Source of the DNA: Microbacteriaceae bacterium
GTDB lineage: Bacteria > Actinomycetota > Actinomycetes > Actinomycetales > Microbacteriaceae
Assembly (NCBI GenBank): GCA_022701925.1
Contig: JAKONM010000089.1
Location: 1 to 11,408, forward strand
Direction of reading: 5' to 3'
Length of the DNA: 11,408 nucleotides
The translations under genes and the position numbers were made by a program. The first letter of the stretch is position 1, and every line of letters starts with the position of its first letter. The notes below the pieces were generated by a model that searched no databases, had not been told where the DNA came from, and saw only the letters and a program-made list of their open reading frames with translations. Below, piece by piece: positions 5,355-11,408 of the stretch.

Positions 5355-6863
5355 TCAGGGGGCGGAGGTGCGGTCGTACTCCTCGACCTCCGGGTCGCGG
5401 TGCAGGCCGCCCGACATCGCGTACTCCTCCTCCGGCGACAGCACCAGGTTGTGCCGCCCGACCACCGCGAACAGCGCGAGGCCGATCACGTAGACGACCG
5501 CGATGGCGGCGATCGCGAGCAGGTAGGCGGTGATGCCGGTGAGGAAGAAGCCGATGAAGATCGCCAGCGAGATGACGCCCGCGACGATCGCGCCGGGGAC
5601 GCCGGTCGGGCTCGTGTACGGCCGCACGGCCCTGGGGTAGCGGCGGCGCAGGATCACGAACGAGGCCATCTGCAGCATGTAGGAGAGCACCGCGCCCCAC
5701 ACCGCGATGTTCAGCACCACGGCGCCGGCGACGCCGGAGTCGCCGCCGGTCACCTGCACGATCACCAGCGCCACGAAGCCGATCGCGGCGCCGACGATCA
5801 GCGCGACCCACGGGGTCTGCCGCTGGCCGGTCAGCGAGAGGAGCCGCGGGTAGTAGCCGGCGCGCGACAGCGAGTACATGTTGCGGCCGTAGGCGTACAT
5901 GATCCCCTGCAGGCTGGCGAGGAGGCCGATCAGGGCGAAGAGCGCCAGGACGCCCGCCAGCTCCTTCGGCACCATCGCGTCGAAGCCGTCCAGCAGCGGC
6001 TGCAGCGACGCCTGGGTGGCCGTGGCCCCCAGCACGCCGGTGTTGACGATGAAGATCGCGACGGTGACCGCCAGCAGGGTGAGCAGCGCCCAGAAGCCCG
6101 CCTTCGGGATCACGCGGGCCGGGTCGTGGGTCTCCTCGGCGGCCAGCGGCAGCTCCTCGATGCCCAGGAAGAACCACATCGCGAACGGCAGCACGAACAG
6201 GATCGGCAGCACGCCGTTCGGCAGGAAGGCCGAGCGGCCGTCGGTCGGCGCGACGTCGAACAGCCGGTCGACGGAGAAGGTGCCGGTGGCGAACGCGACG
6301 GCGACGAACACGGCGAGGATGGCGATGGCCAGCACCGACACCACGATGGCCAGGCGGAAGCCGATGGCCGCGCCCAGGATGTTCACGCCGAGGAAGACCA
6401 GGTAGAGCACCGCCCACCACACGGGCTGCGGCAGGCTCAGGCCGGTGAAGTCGCTGAGGGCCGCGTCCGCGTACTGGCCGGCGAAGAAGACGACGACCGC
6501 GGTGGTCATCACGTACTCGATCGACTCCGCGAGCCCCGTGACGAAGCCGCCCCAGGGGCCGAGGGCCGCGCGGGCGAAGGAGTAGGCGCCGCCGGTGTGC
6601 GGCATCGCCGCGCTCATCTCGCCGATCGAGAACAGCAGGCAGAAGTACATGACGATCACGACCACCAGCGCGATCGCCATGCCGCCGAAGCCGGCGGTCT
6701 CGGTGCCGAAGTTCCAGCCGGAGAAGGCGCCGGAGATCACCGCGGCGACGCCGATGCCCCAGATGCCCCAGAAGCCGGCGGAGCGCTTCAGCTGTCGCTT
6801 CTCGAAGTAGCCCGCCTCCGCCTCCCGGTAGGTGACGGACGAGGGCCGGGAGGGGGTCGACAT
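5355..6863 (-). CDS. eat: APC-superfamily amino acid/amine transporter, ethanolamine permease-like
   Basis: A 502-residue inner-membrane transporter with about twelve membrane helices and soluble ends (tail VLSPEEEYAMSGGLHRDPEVEEYDR). APC hallmarks: the helix-1 break ISGAFSGWNFG (43-53), the helix-3 consensus MPHTGGAYSFARAALGPWGG (87-106) and the cytoplasmic loop FLGIEELPLAAEETHDPARV (232-251). The combination SGxxSGWNFG with GPWGGFVTGLAESIEYV is what I associate with the Eat ethanolamine permease branch rather than general amino acid or putrescine permeases. Substrate assignment is by resemblance and by context: it is divergently transcribed from a gamma-glutamylamide synthetase operon, with 160 bp shared between the two starts. 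ATG 6863 has AGGAG four bases ahead. A strong terminator follows. Alternative: a transporter for another small amine or an amino acid. Confidence 0.82.
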   Translation of the reverse strand: MSTPSRPSSVTYREAEAGYFEKRQLKRSAGFWGIWGIGVAAVISGAFSGWNFGTETAGFGGMAIALVVVIVMYFCLLFSIGEMSAAMPHTGGAYSFARAALGPWGGFVTGLAESIEYVMTTAVVVFFAGQYADAALSDFTGLSLPQPVWWAVLYLVFLGVNILGAAIGFRLAIVVSVLAIAILAVFVAVAFATGTFSVDRLFDVAPTDGRSAFLPNGVLPILFVLPFAMWFFLGIEELPLAAEETHDPARVIPKAGFWALLTLLAVTVAIFIVNTGVLGATATQASLQPLLDGFDAMVPKELAGVLALFALIGLLASLQGIMYAYGRNMYSLSRAGYYPRLLSLTGQRQTPWVALIVGAAIGFVALVIVQVTGGDSGVAGAVVLNIAVWGAVLSYMLQMASFVILRRRYPRAVRPYTSPTGVPGAIVAGVISLAIFIGFFLTGITAYLLAIAAIAVVYVIGLALFAVVGRHNLVLSPEEEYAMSGGLHRDPEVEEYDRTSAP

Positions 6864-6928
6864 GGCGCTCCTGACGACGGGGGCGGAGGGTGCCGCGACG
6901 GTGCGGACGCGCGCAGCCTATTGACGGG

Positions 6929-6948
6929 AAGGTCGCCGAGTCGACCAT
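6929..6948. promoter_or_regulatory. Putative operator 1, AAGGTC-N8-GACCAT
   Basis: Inverted repeat with GGTC/GACC cores separated by eight bases; the inner bases also pair (GGTCG-N6-CGACC). The outermost arm base pairs differ by one from the second copy. It sits nearer the permease side of the divergent region. Likely target of the GntR regulator starting at 11338, by inference only. Confidence 0.55.
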
Positions 6949-6980
6949 TGATGTTTCGTCGCGGTAACAGCTTCGGCGCC

Positions 6981-6988
6981 GCTATCGT
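6981..6988 (+). promoter_or_regulatory. Possible -10 element for the synthetase operon (GCTATCGT)
   Basis: TATCGT at 6983-6988 would start transcription near 6995, giving a leader of about 29 bases and placing operator 2 across the start site. It is identical to the octamer ahead of the tRNA-Lys gene. No clear -35 was found. Confidence 0.3.
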
Positions 6989-6992
6989 TCGG

Positions 6993-7012
6993 AAGGTCCG
7001 AAGACCGACCTT
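6993..7012. promoter_or_regulatory. Putative operator 2, AAGGTC-N8-GACCTT
   Basis: A perfect inverted repeat with 6-bp arms and an eight-base spacer, ending two bases before the GGAGG ribosome binding site of the synthetase gene. Within it lies a second GACC (7003-7006), so a tighter GGTC-N4-GACC palindrome is also present. The position is suited to blocking transcription initiation or early elongation. Confidence 0.6.
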
Positions 7013-7023
7013 TGGAGGCGTCG

Positions 7024-8424
7024 ATGCCCGAGTCCACCGCTCCGCCCGCCACGGGCAACCTGACGCTGGACGACCTGCGCGCCGACGCCGCGGCCGGCCT
7101 GGTCGACACCGTGATCATCGCCTTCGCCGACATGCAGGGCCGTCTGGTCGGCAAGCGCGCCTCGGTGCGCCTGTTCCTGGAGGAGCTGGCGGGTCACGGC
7201 GGGGAGGCGTGCAACTACCTGCTGGCCGTCGACATGGACATGAACACCGTCGACGGCTACGCGATCTCCTCCTGGGAGGCCGGGTACGGCGACATGGTGC
7301 TGCGGCCGGACCTGTCGACCCTGCGCCGCACGCCGTGGCTGCCCGGCACCGTGCTGGTGATGGCCGACCTCGAGCTGGTCCCGGGCGACGGCGAGGACCA
7401 CGGCGCGGCGGTCGCCGTGTCGCCGCGGCAGATCCTCAAGCGGCAGATCGAACGGCTGGCCGAGCACGGCCTGGTGCCGTTCGCCGGCACCGAGCTGGAG
7501 TTCATCGTCTTCGACGACACCTACCGTCAGGCCTGGGCGAAGGGGTACCGCGGCCTCACCGCGGCCAGCGACTACAACATCGACTACGCGCTGCTCGCCT
7601 CCACCCGCATGGAGCCGCTGCTGCGGGACATCCGCCTGGCGATGGACGGCGCCGGCATGTACTGCGAGGGCGTGAAGGGCGAGTGCAACCTCGGCCAGCA
7701 GGAGATCGCATTCCGCTACGCGCATGCGCTGACGACCTGCGACAACCACGCGCTGTACAAGAACGGCGCCAAGGAGATCGCGGACGCGCACGGCAAGGCG
7801 CTGACGTTCATGGCCAAGTTCAACGAGCGCGAGGGCAACTCGTGCCACATCCACCTGTCGGTGCGCGGCGCGGACGGGTCGCCGGCGATGGCGGACGCCG
7901 GCCGGCCCCACGGCTTCTCGCCGCTGATGGAGCACTTCCTGGCGGGGCAGCTGGCGCACCTGCGCGACCTGACCCTGTTCTTCGCGCCGAACATCAACTC
8001 GTACAAGCGGTATCAGGACGGCAGCTTCGCACCGACCGCGGTCGCCTGGGGCCTCGACAACCGCACCTGCGCACTGCGGCTGGTGGGGCGCGGGCAGTCG
8101 CTGCGCTTCGAGAACCGCGCACCCGGCGGGGACGTGAACCAGTACCTGGCGCTCGCGGCGATGATCGCGGCCGGCATCGACGGCATCGAGCGGGAGCTGC
8201 CGCTCGAGGAGGCGTTCACGGGCAACGCCTACGAGAGCGACAAGCCGCGCCTGCCCACCACGCTGGGCGAGGCCGCGCAGCTGTTCGGCGCCTCCGCCCT
8301 GGCGCGGCGGGCCTTCGGGGAGGACGTGGTGGAGCACTACCTGAACAACGCCCGCGTCGAGCTGGCGGCCTTCAACGCCGCCGTCACCGACTGGGAGCGC
8401 GTACGGGGCTTCGAGCGTGGCTGA
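7024..8424 (+). CDS. glnA4: Gamma-glutamylamide synthetase of the glutamine synthetase family (GlnA4/PuuA type; probable gamma-glutamylethanolamide synthetase)
   Basis: A 466-residue GS-fold enzyme, expected to join glutamate and an amine using ATP as a cytosolic dodecamer. Seen: beta-grasp domain with DMQGRLVGKR (36-45); DGYAISSW (77-84) where true glutamine synthetases have DGSSIGGW, a change in the ammonium pocket; metal ligands in GTELEF (Glu157, Glu159), KGECNLGQQE (Glu220, Glu227), NSCHIHL (His275) and RFENR (Glu363); arginines in NRTCALRLV (347, 352). The adenylylation motif NLYDLP is absent; the comparable stretch reads NAYESDKPRLP. The CNYLLAVDMDMNTVDGYA segment closely resembles what I recall of Streptomyces coelicolor GlnA4, which glutamylates ethanolamine. 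ATG 7024 has GGAGG five bases ahead; an in-frame TTG at 7012 would overlap that site. Its stop overlaps the next start by 8 bases. Putrescine or another amine is the main alternative substrate. Confidence 0.9.
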   Translation: MPESTAPPATGNLTLDDLRADAAAGLVDTVIIAFADMQGRLVGKRASVRLFLEELAGHGGEACNYLLAVDMDMNTVDGYAISSWEAGYGDMVLRPDLSTLRRTPWLPGTVLVMADLELVPGDGEDHGAAVAVSPRQILKRQIERLAEHGLVPFAGTELEFIVFDDTYRQAWAKGYRGLTAASDYNIDYALLASTRMEPLLRDIRLAMDGAGMYCEGVKGECNLGQQEIAFRYAHALTTCDNHALYKNGAKEIADAHGKALTFMAKFNEREGNSCHIHLSVRGADGSPAMADAGRPHGFSPLMEHFLAGQLAHLRDLTLFFAPNINSYKRYQDGSFAPTAVAWGLDNRTCALRLVGRGQSLRFENRAPGGDVNQYLALAAMIAAGIDGIERELPLEEAFTGNAYESDKPRLPTTLGEAAQLFGASALARRAFGEDVVEHYLNNARVELAAFNAAVTDWERVRGFERG

Positions 8425-9163
8425 GCGGAGGCCGCTGGTCGGCGTCACGACCTACCTGGAGCGCGCCGTGCAGGGGCCGTGGGACGAGCGCTTCGCGCTG
8501 GTGCCGGAGACCTACCTGCTGGGCGTGGAGGAGGGCGGCGGCACCCCGCTGCTGCTGCCGCCGCAGCCGTTCGACGACGCGGTGGTCGAGCGGGTGCTCG
8601 ACGCGGTCGACGCGCTGGTGCTCACCGGCGGCGCGGACGTGGACCCCGCCCGCTACGGCGCGGAGCGCGGGCCGCACACGCAGACGCCCCGGCTCGACCG
8701 GGACGCGTGGGAGGCCGCGCTGACCGAGCGCGCCCTCGCGCGCGACCTGCCGGTGCTGGCCATCTGCCGCGGCGTGCAGCTGCTGAACACCGTGCTGGGC
8801 GGCACGCTGGCGCAGCACGTGCCCGACCTGACCGACGCGGACCACGGCGAGGCGCCGGGCGCCTTCGCGCCCACCGACGTCGAGGTCGTCGACGGCACCC
8901 GCGTGCGCGACGTGCTGGGCGCGGTCGGCGACCGGCTGACGGTGCACTGCCACCACCACCAGGTGCTCGACCGCGTCGCCGACGGCCTGGTCGTCGCCGC
9001 GCGCTCCGCCGACGGGCTGATCGAGGCCGTCGAGTCGCCGGAGCACGCGTTCGTGCTGGGCGTGCAGTGGCACCCGGAGCAGGACGCGGCCGACCGGCGC
9101 CTCTTCGCGGCGCTGGTGACCGCAGCCCGCGACTCCGTCACCGCGCAGGAGGGCGTCCGATGA
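8417..9163 (+). CDS. Gamma-glutamyl hydrolase, class I glutamine amidotransferase-like (peptidase C26, PuuD type)
   Basis: A 248-residue cytosolic hydrolase. Seen: LVGVTTYLER at the N-terminus, the oxyanion strand VLTGGADVDPARYG (68-81), nucleophile elbow LAICRGVQLLN with Cys117, and QWHPEQ with His219 and Glu221, completing the Cys-His-Glu triad. There is no synthase or acceptor domain, so it works as a stand-alone hydrolase, as E. coli PuuD does on gamma-glutamyl-GABA. Here it should split the final gamma-glutamyl amide; if the pathway substrate is ethanolamine that would be gamma-glutamylglycine, giving glutamate and glycine (inference). GTG 8417 overlaps the synthetase stop by 8 bases and its own stop overlaps the next ATG (ATGA), so translation is probably coupled. 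No glutamine-binding partner gene is nearby. Confidence 0.9.
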   Translation: MAERRPLVGVTTYLERAVQGPWDERFALVPETYLLGVEEGGGTPLLLPPQPFDDAVVERVLDAVDALVLTGGADVDPARYGAERGPHTQTPRLDRDAWEAALTERALARDLPVLAICRGVQLLNTVLGGTLAQHVPDLTDADHGEAPGAFAPTDVEVVDGTRVRDVLGAVGDRLTVHCHHHQVLDRVADGLVVAARSADGLIEAVESPEHAFVLGVQWHPEQDAADRRLFAALVTAARDSVTAQEGVR

Positions 9164-10536
9164 GCACGGCGTTCGCGATCGTCGACCCCGCCACCGGCGA
9201 GGCGTTCACCGAGGTCGGCATGGCCGACCGGGGCGAGGTCGACGCGGCGGTGCGCCGTGCCGCCCGCGCGCAGGAGGGCTGGGCCGCGCTGGCCCCGGCC
9301 GACCGCGCGCGCCTGCTGCGGCGCTTCGCCGCGGCGGTCGACGCCGCGGGGGAGGAGCTGGCCGCGCTCGAGGTGCGCAACTCCGGGCACCCGATCGACT
9401 CCGCCCGCTGGGAGGCGGGGCACGTGCGCGACGTGCTCGAGTACTACTCCGGCTCGCCGGAACGCCTGATCGGACAGCAGATCCCGGTCGCCGGCGGCAT
9501 CGACGTGACGTTCCACGAACCGCTGGGCGTCGTGGGCGTGATCGTGCCCTGGAACTTCCCGATGACCATCGCGGCCTGGGGGTTCGCGCCCGCGCTCGCC
9601 GCGGGCAACGCCGTCGTGCTGAAGCCGGCGGAGTGGACGCCGCTGACCGCGCTGCGGCTGGCGGAGCTGGCGCTCGAGGCGGGGCTGCCGGACGGGCTGC
9701 TGCAGGTCGTGCCCGGTCGGGGCGACGAGGCGGGCGAGGCGCTGGTGCGGCACCCCGACGTCGCGAAGGTCGTCTTCACGGGCTCGACCCGCACGGGCTC
9801 CCGCGTGATGGCGCTGGCGGCGGAGCAGGTGAAGCCGGTGACGCTCGAGCTGGGCGGCAAGAGCGCGAACCTGGTCTTCGCCGACGCGGACCTGGACGCC
9901 GCCGCGGCCGCCGCGCCGGGCGCCGTGTTCGACAACGCCGGCCAGGACTGCTGCGCCCGCAGCCGGATCCTGGTGGAGCGGAGCGTGCTCGACGCGTTCC
10001 TGGAGCGCCTCGAGCCCGCCGTCGCCGCCTGGCGCGTCGGCGACCCGCGCGAGACCGGGGTGCAGATGGGTCCGCTGGTGTCGGCGGAGCACCGCGAGCG
10101 GGTGGCCGGCTTCCTGGACGGCTCGACCCCCGTCGCCTTCCGCGGGCAGGCGCCCACGGGCCCGGGCTTCTGGTTCGCGCCGGCCGTGCTGCTGCCCGAC
10201 CGGGCCGACGACCGCATCCTGACCGACGAGGTCTTCGGGCCCGTCGTGGCGGTGCAGGCGTTCGACGGGGAGGCCGAGGGCGTGCGGCTGGCGAACGCCA
10301 CGGCCTACGGCCTCTCCGGCTCCATCTGGACGCGCGACCTGGGCCGCGGCCTGCGGGTGTCGCGCGCCGTCCGCGCGGGGGCGCTGAGCGTCAACTCGAA
10401 CTCCTCCGTGCGGTTCACCGCCCCGTTCGGCGGGATGAAGCGGTCGGGCATCGGACGCGAGCTCGGCCCGGACGCCCCGCTGGCCTTCACCGACACGAAG
10501 AACGTGTTCTACGCGACAGGAGACCCCGCAGCATGA
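9160..10536 (+). CDS. NAD(P)-dependent aldehyde dehydrogenase
   Basis: A 458-residue member of the ALDH superfamily, slightly shorter than the usual 480-500. Seen: PWNFPM with Asn132, VLKPAEWTP with cofactor-binding Lys155, FTGSTRTG (206-213), general base Glu230 in LELGGKS, nucleophile Cys264 in NAGQDCCARSR (followed by a second Cys), DEVFGPV, and the C-terminal PFGGMKRSGIGRE. Expected to oxidise a gamma-glutamylated aminoaldehyde to the acid in this operon, the job PuuC has in putrescine breakdown; for ethanolamine the product would be gamma-glutamylglycine (inference). ATG 9160 overlaps the hydrolase stop in ATGA and has GGAGG seven bases ahead. Its stop overlaps the SDR start, again in ATGA. 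Substrate range cannot be fixed from sequence. Confidence 0.94.
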   Translation: MSTAFAIVDPATGEAFTEVGMADRGEVDAAVRRAARAQEGWAALAPADRARLLRRFAAAVDAAGEELAALEVRNSGHPIDSARWEAGHVRDVLEYYSGSPERLIGQQIPVAGGIDVTFHEPLGVVGVIVPWNFPMTIAAWGFAPALAAGNAVVLKPAEWTPLTALRLAELALEAGLPDGLLQVVPGRGDEAGEALVRHPDVAKVVFTGSTRTGSRVMALAAEQVKPVTLELGGKSANLVFADADLDAAAAAAPGAVFDNAGQDCCARSRILVERSVLDAFLERLEPAVAAWRVGDPRETGVQMGPLVSAEHRERVAGFLDGSTPVAFRGQAPTGPGFWFAPAVLLPDRADDRILTDEVFGPVVAVQAFDGEAEGVRLANATAYGLSGSIWTRDLGRGLRVSRAVRAGALSVNSNSSVRFTAPFGGMKRSGIGRELGPDAPLAFTDTKNVFYATGDPAA

Positions 10537-11330
10537 CCTCGACCGACATCCCGGCCGTCGACCTCACCGCCCGCCTGCGCGACCGCGTCGCCGTGGTCAC
10601 CGGCGGCGCCAGCGGCATCGGCCTGGCGACCGCGAAGCGCTTCGCCGCCGAGGGCGCGCGCGTGGTGATCGCCGACCTCGACCCCGCCGCCGGCGAGGCC
10701 GCGGCGCAGCAGGTCGGCGGCTCGTTCGTGCGGGTGGACGTGGCGGACAGGGGCGACGTGGACGCGCTGTTCGACGGCGTCGCCGAGTCGCACGGCGCGG
10801 TCGACATCGCCTTCAACAACGCGGGCATCTCGCCGCCCGACGACGACTCGATCGAGACGACCGAGCTGGACGCCTGGGACCGCGTGCAGCTGGTCAACCT
10901 GACCAGCGTCTACCTGTGCTGCCGCGCGGCGCTGCGCCACATGGTCCCGGCGGGCCGCGGGTCGATCATCAACACGGCGTCCTTCGTGGCGGTGCTCGGC
11001 AGCGCGACCAGCCAGATCTCGTACACGGCCTCGAAGGGCGGGGTGCTGGCCCTCAGTCGCGAGCTCGGCGTGCAGTACGCCCGGCAGGGGATCCGGGTGA
11101 ATGCGCTGTGCCCGGGGCCTGTGAACACCCCGCTGCTGAAGGAGCTGTTCGCCAAGGACCCGGAGCGCGCGGCGCGGCGCCTGATCCACGTGCCGGTCGG
11201 GCGCTTCGCCGAGCCCGAGGAGCTGGCCGCGGCGGTCGCGTTCCTGGCCTCCGACGACGCGTCGTTCGTGACCGCGTCGACCTTCCTGGTCGACGGGGGC
11301 ATCTCGTCTGCCTACGTGACGCCGCTGTGA
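10533..11330 (+). CDS. Short-chain dehydrogenase/reductase, probable alcohol-oxidising step
   Basis: A 265-residue classical SDR. Seen: TGGASGIG cofactor loop (23-30), Asp48 at the end of strand 2 (VVIADLD), which favours NAD over NADP, NNAG (95-98), Asn122, Ser150, YTASK with Tyr164 and Lys168, and CPGPVNTP, with C-terminal DGGISSAY. Automatic pipelines would label it 3-oxoacyl-ACP reductase, but nothing here suggests fatty acid synthesis. In this operon an NAD-dependent oxidation of the hydroxyl of gamma-glutamylethanolamide to the aldehyde would feed the preceding ALDH; that is inference from neighbours. ATG 10533 overlaps the ALDH stop in ATGA; AGGAG lies ten bases ahead. The following gene starts seven bases after its stop. 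Confidence 0.92.
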   Translation: MTSTDIPAVDLTARLRDRVAVVTGGASGIGLATAKRFAAEGARVVIADLDPAAGEAAAQQVGGSFVRVDVADRGDVDALFDGVAESHGAVDIAFNNAGISPPDDDSIETTELDAWDRVQLVNLTSVYLCCRAALRHMVPAGRGSIINTASFVAVLGSATSQISYTASKGGVLALSRELGVQYARQGIRVNALCPGPVNTPLLKELFAKDPERAARRLIHVPVGRFAEPEELAAAVAFLASDDASFVTASTFLVDGGISSAYVTPL

Positions 11331-11337
11331 CGCGCCG

Positions 11338-11408
11338 GTGACGCCGGACGACGGGGTGGACGCCGCGCTGTTCCGGCCGGTGCGCACCGGCAACGTCTTC
11401 GAGGAGAC
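11338..11408 (+). CDS. GntR-family (FadR-type) transcriptional regulator, 5' end only, cut by window edge
   Basis: Only about 23 codons are visible: VTPDDGVDAALFRPVRTGNVFEET. The segment ALFRPVRTGNVFEET closely resembles the stretch that immediately precedes the winged-helix domain in many actinobacterial FadR-type GntR regulators (FRPVRxGNxFEET). These bind inverted-repeat operators and respond to a small ligand through an all-helical C-terminal FCD domain, which would lie outside the window. GTG 11338 is seven bases after the SDR stop with no clear ribosome binding site, suggesting coupling; GTG 11356 is an alternative start. A natural candidate to bind the twin repeats at 6929-7012. The family call rests on a short stretch and could change with the full sequence. 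Confidence 0.68.
   Translation, partial: MTPDDGVDAALFRPVRTGNVFEE

Larger units (their letters stand above)
6864..7023. promoter_or_regulatory. Divergent promoter/operator region of the amine-utilisation locus
   Basis: 160 bp between the permease start (minus) and the synthetase start (plus). It holds two like-built inverted repeats (separate entries), a possible plus-strand -10 TATCGT at 6983-6988 and the synthetase ribosome binding site GGAGG at 7014-7018. A TTGACG at 6921-6926 looks like a -35 hexamer but has no acceptable -10 at the right spacing. The minus-strand promoter of the permease was not resolved. Confidence 0.7.

Noticed and set aside
3115..6948. Very long minus-strand open frame (about 1277 codons) across the SRPBCC, GH15 and permease genes
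   Set aside because: It runs out of frame with three well-recognised proteins, has extreme Arg/Gly/Ala content and no domain. Such frames are expected opposite or beside GC-rich genes because stop codons are rare.
6921..6949. TTGACG as -35 of a plus-strand promoter with a -10 near 6944
   Set aside because: At 17 bases spacing the hexamer is ACCATT, which matches the -10 consensus at only two positions.
5322..8723. Long plus-strand open frame (about 1133 codons) antisense to the permease and running into the synthetase region
   Set aside because: Composition is typical of a non-coding frame (Arg, His, Asp, Gly rich), and it overlaps convincing genes on both strands.

Overview
The window comes from a very GC-rich actinobacterium. 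Evidence: codon third positions are almost all G or C, a WhiB-family regulator (a family confined to Actinobacteria and their phages) enters at the left edge, and the metabolic genes resemble actinobacterial types. A member of Micrococcales (for example Microbacteriaceae) seems plausible, but that is only an impression from protein style. No mobile element, CRISPR array, integrase or transposase was seen.

Left part (1-5350), housekeeping and accessory genes. A 5'-truncated view of a divergent whiB1-type gene (minus, 1-128) is followed by a small four-helix membrane protein (plus). That protein lies tail-to-tail with a Bcp-type peroxiredoxin (minus), and the two stop codons abut. A tRNA-Lys(CTT) with a strong terminator comes next, then a membrane acyltransferase of the acyltransferase-3/fucose-4-O-acetylase type. 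After that the minus strand carries a 69-codon gene of unknown function, an SRPBCC (START-like) protein, and a GH15 glucoamylase/trehalase-like enzyme.

Right part (5355-11408), a divergent catabolic locus. An APC transporter resembling ethanolamine permease (minus) is transcribed away from a tightly coupled plus-strand operon. The operon order is GlnA4/PuuA-type gamma-glutamylamide synthetase, class-I-glutamine-amidotransferase-like gamma-glutamyl hydrolase (PuuD type), NAD(P) aldehyde dehydrogenase, SDR oxidoreductase, and the first 23 codons of what looks like a FadR-type GntR regulator. The first four genes overlap one another by 8, 4 and 4 bases. The gene set fits a gamma-glutamylation route for an amino-alcohol, most likely ethanolamine: import, ATP-dependent glutamylation, oxidation of the alcohol by the SDR and of the aldehyde by the ALDH, then release of glutamate and glycine. 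No gamma-glutamylamine oxidase (PuuB) or ethanolamine ammonia-lyase (EutBC) is seen. A glutamylation step for ethanolamine is known from Streptomyces coelicolor GlnA4; the complete route here is inference.

The 160-bp divergent promoter region of this locus holds two inverted repeats of the same design, AAGGTC-N8-GACC(A/T)T, 64 bp centre to centre. They are good candidates for operators of the partial GntR regulator. Downstream of the permease, a strong terminator hairpin is flanked by three copies of the palindrome GCGGATCCGC.
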